DNA of 49,267 nt. Source: CAZGSN01 sp964371655. GTDB taxonomy: Bacteria > Desulfobacterota > Binatia > HRBIN30. The stretch lies in NCBI GenBank assembly GCA_964371655.1, contig CAYJOD010000044.1:1-49267 (forward strand). The letters are read 5' to 3'. Numbering within the stretch: the stretch's first letter is position 1; each line of letters opens with the position of its first letter. A model generated the notes under the pieces. That model made no database searches and had not been told where the DNA came from. It worked only from the letters and a program-made list of their open reading frames with translations. Below are positions 44,084 through 49,267 of the stretch, one piece after another. The position numbers were made by a program, and so were the translations under genes.

Positions 44084-44404
44084 ATGGACGACCGGGTTAT
44101 GCTGGGCAGGCGGATCAAGGAGCTGCGCAAGGCGCGCGGGTTGTCGCAGGAGGCGCTCGCCGAGAAGATGGATGGGCACCCGAAGTATCTTGGCTCGGTC
44201 GAACGCGGCGAGCAGAATCCGACGATCGAGTTCTTGATGAAGCTCGCCGTCGCCCTCAAGGTCGATCTGGTGTCGCTGTTCAACTTTCAGTGGCAAAAGA
44301 TGAGCGAAGTCGAGCTGAAGCGAAGGCTTGACGCCATGGTTGAGAAGGCCGACCTCGAACGACTCCGGGAAATCCTCGCCCTGATGAAGGCGCGGGAACT
44401 GTAA
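44084..44404 (+). CDS. XRE-family transcriptional regulator
   Basis: 106 residues from ATG at 44084, with AAGGAGG upstream. The helix-turn-helix is typical (LGRRIKELRKARGLSQEALA, then EKMDGHPKYLGSVERGEQNP, TIEFLMKLAVAL), followed by a helical C-terminus (MVEKADLERLREILALMKAR) likely for dimerisation. It diverges from the exported-protein operon, so the shared spacer 43,850-44,083, AT-rich near 43,985-44,030, may hold its operator. That link is inference. Confidence 0.85.
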   Translation: MDDRVMLGRRIKELRKARGLSQEALAEKMDGHPKYLGSVERGEQNPTIEFLMKLAVALKVDLVSLFNFQWQKMSEVELKRRLDAMVEKADLERLREILALMKAREL

Positions 44405-44699
44405 GCCGTCAACAGAGCAACACCCGCAACACGGCGTCCCTGGGTTGTCGCAAGCAGACGACATCACGGATCAGATCCTTCTGCTGCGCGCAGGCGCAGT
44501 CTATGCCGGTGCCCGGCTGTTGCGCGTGAAGAAGCCGCACGCTGGAAGAGCGGAGCCGTCGTGCCCCCCGTACGGACGAAGACGTGTCAGATCTGCAAAA
44601 GGACCGCATGTGTCTCACGGTAGCGCATGATTGTCAAAGCAAACACCGTTGCCGTTTCCAACATGCAACGGCCCCGAGAGACCTATGACGGACGCCGCG
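44405..44699. other. Spacer, nothing recognised
   Basis: 295 bases between the convergent XRE and ArdC genes. Short frames only; small palindromes such as TGCGCGCAGGCGCA near 44,490 are not supported as RNA or terminator. Confidence 0.4.
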
Positions 44700-45623
44700 T
44701 CAACCTGCAGCTGCCGGCTGAAGGCTGTTGATGAAATCCGCTGCACGCTGCGCGTGGCTTGCGGCGGTGAAGATGGCGCGGTTGTCTGCCTCCAGGACTT
44801 TGAGCCAGCTGGCGAGGTAGGCGGCGTGGTCGTCATGCGGTTCAAGAGCGATATCGAGATCAGCGCAGAGGAAAGCCGCTCCGAGTTCGGCCACGAGTTC
44901 TTCCATGGCGTAGCCTTCGGAGCCGAAGCGCTTGCTGCCGAAGTCTCGGGCGAGGCGCTTGGGATGGCTGGTCCAGTGAGTCGTTTCGTGCGCGAGGGTC
45001 CCGTAGTAGCTCTCGGCATCGCTGAAGGCCTCGAAGGGCGGCAGGACGATCGTGTCCGTCGAGGGGCGGTAGAAGGCGCGGTTGCCGCCGTGGGAGAGGC
45101 TGGCTCCGGTTGCCGCAAAGAAGCTTTCTGCGCGGGCGATGCGGGCGGGAGTGTCGAGCGGGGGTGACGCAAGGCGCGTGTACTCCGCGGGGAGTCCTTC
45201 GATCTGCTCGACGTTGAAGACGGTGTACCCCTTGAGGAAGTGGATCTCGTGCGGGACGTCGGCTCCGGTGTCGGGGTCGGCCGCGGTGCGCGTGATGCTG
45301 TTCGCGTAGACGACGGGGGAGCCCTTCTCGCCCTTGCGCACTTGGCCACCGAGTTCCGTTGCCTGGCGGTACGTCATCCAGATGGGACCGGCGAAGCCCT
45401 GCGCGGTGGCTGAAGCCCAGAGCGAGAGAATGTTGATGCCAGTATAGGGTTGGCCGTTGTGACGGAGCGGACGGGTGATGCGTCCGGCGGCGTGTTCGGC
45501 ATTCCACGGCCTGACCCAGGGGCGCGTTCCGTTTTCGAGGGCGGCGACGATCTGGCCGGTGATCCGGGCGTAGACGTCCTGTCTTTCGGATTGGGTGTTG
45601 TCGCTGACGGTGCGGGTATTCAT
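44700..45623 (-). CDS. ardC: ArdC-like antirestriction protein
   Basis: 307 residues from ATG at 45623, AAGGAGGA upstream. The N-terminal ArdC single-strand-DNA-binding domain (YARITGQIVAALENGTRPWV, then TGINILSLW) is followed by a zincin-like metallopeptidase part with TLAHETTHWTSH (HExxH) and EELVAELGAAFLCADL. In conjugative elements it shields incoming DNA from host nucleases and restriction. The region 45,624-45,905 upstream is gene-poor. Full length, no defect seen. Confidence 0.87.
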   Translation of the reverse strand: MNTRTVSDNTQSERQDVYARITGQIVAALENGTRPWVRPWNAEHAAGRITRPLRHNGQPYTGINILSLWASATAQGFAGPIWMTYRQATELGGQVRKGEKGSPVVYANSITRTAADPDTGADVPHEIHFLKGYTVFNVEQIEGLPAEYTRLASPPLDTPARIARAESFFAATGASLSHGGNRAFYRPSTDTIVLPPFEAFSDAESYYGTLAHETTHWTSHPKRLARDFGSKRFGSEGYAMEELVAELGAAFLCADLDIALEPHDDHAAYLASWLKVLEADNRAIFTAASHAQRAADFINSLQPAAAG

Positions 45624-45905
45624 CTGGTCCTCCTTTTTCGCGGTTGATGTTTGGCTCTCCCGCGAGAACCGGAGAGCAAACTCAACGCGCTTGCGAAAAA
45701 GGGGGACGGCGGGCGTGTCCGGCTAGCGTGGCGGAGGGACTGAATGCACGGGGATACCCGTGACAGCTCCCGCTGGCGCGGCCCGTGCGGGACCGAAGGC
45801 TTAGAGACGCGTGCCGGACACGCGCGCGAAGACCTGCAAGCAGACGGCAACCCCGAAAGACCAAGGACGGCAGAGCGGCGCGGGAGGCCTCCCGCCTCGG
45901 CACGC

Positions 45906-45947
45906 GCGGTTAACGGATCGTTAAGGTTTGCCGCGTATACTGAAGAT
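45906..45947 (+). promoter_or_regulatory. Shared operator-promoter motif, copy 3 (best)
   Basis: GTTAACGGATCGTTAAGG contains the perfect inverted repeat TTAAC-GGATC-GTTAA; after 11 bases comes TATACT (45,936-45,941), then GAAGAT. The inverted repeat falls at the -35 position, where no TTGACA is seen, which is the layout of activator-dependent promoters. Start codon of the next gene is 24 bases downstream. Confidence 0.7.
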
Positions 45948-45971
45948 TATGAACAACACACGGGGCCTCCG

Positions 45972-46604
45972 ATGTCATTCCGCGACCACTTCTTCCGCGC
46001 TGCGACAAAGAAATACGAACTGGTGCCCTACCACTGGAATTTCGCGAAGGGCGTGCCGCTGTATCAAATCCGGGCGCTCAAGAGCTTCGGCGATGTGAAA
46101 GCCGGCGATCTGGGCGGCTTCGTTGAGTCAGAGGGCAACCTGAGCCAGCGCGGCAACTGCTGGATCTTCGACAAGGCACGGGTCTATGGGGATGCGAAAG
46201 TGCTCGACAACGCCCGCGTCGTCGATACCGCCGAGGTGTCCGGCAGGGCGGTGGTTTCCGGCGACACCTGGATCGGCGGCAAGGCGCATGTTTATGGCGA
46301 CGCGCGCGTCTCCGACTACGCGCTGGTCTATGGCGAGCGGGCGCAGGTATTCGGGCGCGCGCACCTGTACGAGCATGCAGTGGTCTGCGGGGGACTCGTC
46401 TACGGCAATGCTTTGGTCTACGGCGAAGCGATGGTCGCGGGTGAGGTTTTCCACGACGGGCGGGTCTTCGGGAGGGTGTGGGTTTCTGCCGAGGCAGGAG
46501 TTTGCGGGGACGCGTCGATCGGCGGAAATGCGAGATTGGGCGCCGGCCGGCAGACGGGCAGCTATCGTGGCCCACCGCAAACGCCTCCGCTGAAACGGTG
46601 GTGA
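45972..46604 (+). CDS. YdcK-like beta-solenoid protein, paralogue 2
   Basis: 210 residues from ATG at 45972 (MSFRDHFF); the open frame extends to 45744 through non-coding-like sequence. Cap IRALKSFGDVKAGDLGGFVE, then NLSQRGNCWIF, followed by about 16 hexapeptide-like turns (GDAKVLDNARVV, YGDARVSDYALV, YGNALVYGEAMV). Ends in a Gly/Arg/Pro tail. One base separates its stop from the next paralogue's ATG, so the two form an operon under the motif at 45,906. Function unknown. Confidence 0.78.
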   Translation: MSFRDHFFRAATKKYELVPYHWNFAKGVPLYQIRALKSFGDVKAGDLGGFVESEGNLSQRGNCWIFDKARVYGDAKVLDNARVVDTAEVSGRAVVSGDTWIGGKAHVYGDARVSDYALVYGERAQVFGRAHLYEHAVVCGGLVYGNALVYGEAMVAGEVFHDGRVFGRVWVSAEAGVCGDASIGGNARLGAGRQTGSYRGPPQTPPLKRW

Positions 46605-46605
46605 G

Positions 46606-47196
46606 ATGTCGTTCGAAGACAGCATCTTCGGTGGGGGAAAGAAATATGAACTCGTGCGGGATCAGCCCATCATCGTGGCGGGCTCGACGCTCTACCGCAT
46701 TCGGGCGCTCAAGGATTTCGGCAACGTGAAAGCCGGGGCGCTGGGCGGCTTCGTGGCGTCGGAGCGCAACTTGAGCCAGCATGGCGATTGCTGGGTCTTC
46801 GACGACGCACGGGTCTACGATGAGGCTGTGGTCTCCGGCGGTGCGCAGATCCGCGGACACGGCTCTGTCTATGAGCACGCGCGGGTCAGCGACAAGGGTC
46901 AGGTGCTTGGCAATGCGGAAATCTTCGGTCACGGCTGGGTATTCAAACAAGGGGTCGTCTTCGACAATGCGAAGGTTTACGGGCACGCACAGGTCCGCGA
47001 TGACGGGCTTGTGTTCGGCAATGCCGAACTCAGCGACTACGTCCGGGTGCTGGGTTCCGGCCAGGTCTGCGGTAACACGCGGCTGCATGCGCGGACAGTG
47101 GTGGATAATCATGAGAAAGGCCGACGCTCTGGGGCAAAAGGGTCGAGCGCTGGCGGTCGAGGCCGCCCGCGTGTTCCCCGTGGCCCGCGCCCCTGA
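46606..47196 (+). CDS. YdcK-like beta-solenoid protein, paralogue 3
   Basis: 196 residues. Closest to paralogue 1 (31,686): both read KKYELV, STLYRIRALKDFG-VKAG, ASERNLSQ-GDCWV, then VSDKGQVLGNAEIF and VFKQGVVFDNAKVYG-type turns in the same register, and end in a VVDNHEK plus basic Gly/Arg tail (GRGRPRVPRGPRP). Only a weak ribosome site, as expected for a coupled second gene. The pair 45,972/46,606 and the single copy at 31,686 suggest one duplication between distant places of the element. Confidence 0.78.
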   Translation: MSFEDSIFGGGKKYELVRDQPIIVAGSTLYRIRALKDFGNVKAGALGGFVASERNLSQHGDCWVFDDARVYDEAVVSGGAQIRGHGSVYEHARVSDKGQVLGNAEIFGHGWVFKQGVVFDNAKVYGHAQVRDDGLVFGNAELSDYVRVLGSGQVCGNTRLHARTVVDNHEKGRRSGAKGSSAGGRGRPRVPRGPRP

Positions 47197-47497
47197 AACG
47201 GTTCACAGCCTCGTATAGCTCAGGTTCTAAGACGTCGGCCCCGAGCCGTATTCTGCCCCGTTCCGCAAGGGCTTTCCTGACTTCTGTCAACACCACCCGC
47301 ACTTCGTGTCACATGCGTGTGATATGTTTGCAACACTTGGCATCCATTCTCACTAATAGCATTGTCATGCTGTTGACGATTAGCCCAACTTCTCTTACTC
47401 CTTCTGAATGAGATGCGGGAATCGGGTTCTCGGACCCGTACCACCATCCGTTTAAACGCCCTCGTAATCAAAAACGAGGCAATTTGGAGGAAACACA
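47197..47497. promoter_or_regulatory. Porin upstream region with candidate promoter and leader hairpin
   Basis: 301 bases of lower GC. TTGACG (47,373-47,378) with 17 bases to TACTCC is a weak candidate promoter. A small hairpin CTCGT-AATCAAAA-ACGAG lies at about 47,461-47,480, directly before the ribosome site TTGGAGGAA of the porin. A leftward frame of 36 good-looking codons from 47,302 (VVLTEVRKALAERGRIRLGA) might be the remnant of another gene, but I could not support it. Confidence 0.45.
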
Positions 47498-48748
47498 ATG
47501 AAAAAACTATTACTCGTGAGCACAGCGATCGCTGGTGTGGCAACGATGTCAGCACCTGCTTCCGCCGCTCTCAAAATGGACCTCGGTGGCTTTTTCCGCG
47601 GTTACGGCGTTTATGCCGATAACAACGAACCTGCCGGCGCCGCAACCTCTCTGCATAGGTTTGAATTCCGCCGCGATAGCGAGCTGCATTTCAACGGCGA
47701 AACCACGCTCGACAACGGCCTGACCATCGGCGCACATACTGAACTCAAAGTCGCCAATGGCGACAACTCAGTTCTGGCAGACGAAACGTATGCTTACGCT
47801 TCGGGCGGCTGGGGTCGTGTTAACCTTGGGGTAGAAGATGGCGCTGCCTACCTGCTGCAGGTGGCCGCTCCGTCCGCTGATTCCAACGTGGATGGTATGC
47901 GCGTTAATATTCAGGGTATAAACGTAGTCGCTGCGCCTGCTGGCACTGACAATATTGCATCCCTTGGGTTCACTGATTACCAACACGCCGACTTCAGAGA
48001 TACTGACCGCCTTACCTTTGTGACGCCGAAACTCAACGGCTTCCAGGCTGGTGTTTCTTATGCTCCGAGGGACGCAACCACAAGTAATACCGGCGGCATG
48101 TCCCTCGATAACGGCCCCCTCACTATTTACGATGCAAGTAGCGACACTCTTTCGGGCGGTAACTTCAAAAACCTCTGGGAAGCTTCAGCGCGTTGGGACG
48201 GAGAATTCCAAGGCTTCGGTGTTTCCCTCGGAGCTGGGTACAGTGACTCTTCTCTAAACAGCGAAGCCACGGCCGCCCTGATCGACTCAACGACAGTTGA
48301 GGCGGCAGGTGATTGGGGCCTTAATGATGGCATTGAAACATGGAACGGTGGTGCAAGCGTTGTGGCTTACGGCTTCTCGCTGGGCGGCGCATATAAGCAC
48401 AGCAAGACTTCTCGCGTCGCTGATACAACTGTCGGTGCTGGCGTTACGTCAGAATCCACTGGTATCACGAACACAGTATGGGTTGCAGGCGTTGCCTACG
48501 ATAACGGCCCATACCATGTTGGCGGTAGCTACTTGAGAGACAACCTTGACTTCAAAGCTGGCTCCGGCGGGGATGATTTTGATCTTGCACAAGCAAGAAT
48601 TAGAACAACCAAAAGTACGGTTGGTGGTGGTTACACCTTCGGTCCCGGTATGACCTTCCGGGGTTCCGTTGCGTGGGGCAAGTTTGATACCACAGGAACC
48701 GACAACACTTTCAAGCAGGTTACGGTTGGTACGGACGTTCAGTTCTAA
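47498..48748 (+). CDS. Outer-membrane porin, alphaproteobacterial type
   Basis: 416 residues from ATG at 47498, GGAGG 8 bases upstream. Signal peptide (1 to about 23, APASA), then alternating beta strands ending in the C-terminal outer-membrane signature VTVGTDVQF (terminal Phe). Segments LKMDLGGFFRGYGVYADN, FEFRRDSELHFNGETTLDNG and WGRVNLGVEDGAAYL match the general Gram-negative porin family of alphaproteobacteria such as Rhodospirillales. The base composition is visibly less GC-rich than the neighbours and codon use differs. It has its own terminator. An intact porin on a mobile element is unusual. Confidence 0.85.
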   Translation: MKKLLLVSTAIAGVATMSAPASAALKMDLGGFFRGYGVYADNNEPAGAATSLHRFEFRRDSELHFNGETTLDNGLTIGAHTELKVANGDNSVLADETYAYASGGWGRVNLGVEDGAAYLLQVAAPSADSNVDGMRVNIQGINVVAAPAGTDNIASLGFTDYQHADFRDTDRLTFVTPKLNGFQAGVSYAPRDATTSNTGGMSLDNGPLTIYDASSDTLSGGNFKNLWEASARWDGEFQGFGVSLGAGYSDSSLNSEATAALIDSTTVEAAGDWGLNDGIETWNGGASVVAYGFSLGGAYKHSKTSRVADTTVGAGVTSESTGITNTVWVAGVAYDNGPYHVGGSYLRDNLDFKAGSGGDDFDLAQARIRTTKSTVGGGYTFGPGMTFRGSVAWGKFDTTGTDNTFKQVTVGTDVQF

Positions 48749-48777
48749 ATCAACTCGACTTCATACTGATAAGGAGA

Positions 48778-48806
48778 GAGAGGCACCTTCGGGTGCCTCT
48801 CTTTTT
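48778..48806 (+). terminator. Rho-independent terminator of porin gene
   Basis: Perfect 10-bp stem GAGAGGCACC / GGTGCCTCTC with a TTCG tetraloop, followed by TTTTT. It begins 30 bases after the porin stop. Confidence 0.92.
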
Positions 48807-49002
48807 ATGTGTGCTGTGCCTATACTGACTGCAACCCGGGGTCTACTCCATAGGCATTTCAATATAGGAGCCAGATGCTCCTAGTTTATCTGCGAGAGTG
48901 CGCCATTCTGGGCAATACCAGCAGTCACGCCCCCACAGGCGTCTGCGAGAGGCGCTGGTGTCAATAGTACGCGACCTACCGGGAAGACAGTACATGTCGG
49001 GC

Positions 49003-49218
49003 TCACCAATACCCGTCGTCGACGAAGGAAATGTACTTCCCGCGGCCGATGACGATGTGATCAAGGACCCGGACACCGACGAGTTCGCCGACTTCGCGGA
49101 GCCGGCAGGTGATCTCGATGTCCTCCTTGCTGGGTGTAGGATCGCCGCTGGGATGATTGTGGAGGAAGATGACGGCGGCGGCGCTGTGGCGGATGACCTG
49201 AGCGTAAACGTCGCGTGG
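49003..49218 (-). pseudogene. radC: RadC/JAB-domain protein, disrupted C-terminal part
   Basis: The minus strand encodes the JAB metal-binding motif HNHPSGDPTPSKED and the ending VLDHIVIGRGKYISFVDDGY, which is the C-terminal third of RadC-family proteins common on integrative elements. Immediately upstream in frame is a TAA stop (49,219-49,221), and the 71 open codons contain no ATG or GTG start, so the gene is broken by a frameshift or nonsense change, or by an assembly error near the contig end. The 46 bases to the edge do not restore the frame. Confidence 0.75.
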
Positions 49219-49267
49219 TTATGTTGCCGCTGCAGTTATGTGACGTAGCGGCTGACCGCTTTCGCAA

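Noticed and set aside
43850..44467. N-terminal extension of the 43,370 gene
   Set aside because: Antisense of the XRE gene; signal peptide and ribosome site fix the start at 43,849.
46078..47112. Long minus-strand frames opposite the beta-solenoid pair
   Set aside because: Repetitive antisense of hexapeptide turns; no start site.
47030..47302. Leftward frame beginning VVLTEVRKALAERGRIRL
   Set aside because: First 36 codons look protein-like, but the rest is antisense of the solenoid gene; no ribosome site and no family.
1..49267. CRISPR array, rRNA, complete tRNA, transposase, integrase, VirB-type channel genes
   Set aside because: Looked for and not seen; the regular repeats present are inverted or single pairs, not spaced direct repeats.

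Overview
ORGANISM AND ORIGIN. The window looks like a Gram-negative bacterial contig made of two kinds of DNA. Positions 1-17,065 are GC-rich and carry ordinary chromosomal metabolism plus secreted parallel beta-helix proteins and degenerate extragenic repeats. This style fits an uncultured deltaproteobacterium-like lineage such as Binatota or Desulfobacterota, but no marker gene is present, so this is inference. From 17,066 the content becomes that of an integrated mobile element whose genes look alphaproteobacterial.

CHROMOSOMAL ARM (1-17,065). In order: a CPA2 cation/proton antiporter; a zinc alcohol dehydrogenase; a YtcJ-type amidohydrolase; two tandem paralogous exported beta-helix proteins; a three-gene 2-oxoacid dehydrogenase operon (E1alpha, E1beta, E2, no E3); an exported cupin; a histidine kinase whose PAS domain carries a cysteine cluster; a radical SAM enzyme coupled to an uncharacterised protein; and a SAM methyltransferase with an N-terminal membrane or signal segment. 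Three families of extragenic repeats sit between these genes.

MOBILE ELEMENT (17,066 to beyond the right edge). The boundary is a 53-bp 3' fragment of a tRNA-Leu(UAA) gene (17,066-17,118, minus strand), the classic scar of a tyrosine-recombinase integration; its partner is not in the window. Inside lie: an AbiEi/AbiEii toxin-antitoxin pair with a third overlapping gene; a MobC/relaxase pair next to an array of perfect hairpins (candidate oriT); a VirD4/TraG coupling protein with a C-terminal J domain; a ParB-like protein with small accessory genes and duplicated ~200-bp repeats; a 1,787-residue methylase-helicase; ArdC antirestriction protein; and a disrupted RadC. No integrase and no type IV secretion channel are visible, so the element is either mobilizable or continues outside the window.

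POSSIBLE NEW SYSTEM. Three paralogous YdcK-like beta-solenoid proteins (31,686; 45,972; 46,606) and a GPA-repeat protein (31,183) lie in the element. The two beta-solenoid transcription units, the GPA-repeat gene and, more weakly, the methylase-helicase gene share one promoter architecture: an inverted repeat TTAAC-N5-GTTAA at the -35 position followed at fixed spacing by a TATACT-like -10. This suggests one regulon under an unknown activator.

CARGO. A four-gene minus-strand operon of exported proteins (43,849 to 37,884: short secreted protein, NDAGQVAF-repeat protein with dockerin-like end, Cys-motif protein, Het-C/beta-helix protein), diverging from an XRE regulator, resembles the chromosomal arm rather than the element. 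A lower-GC alphaproteobacterial-type porin with its own terminator lies near the right end. A chimeric assembly cannot be excluded from sequence alone.
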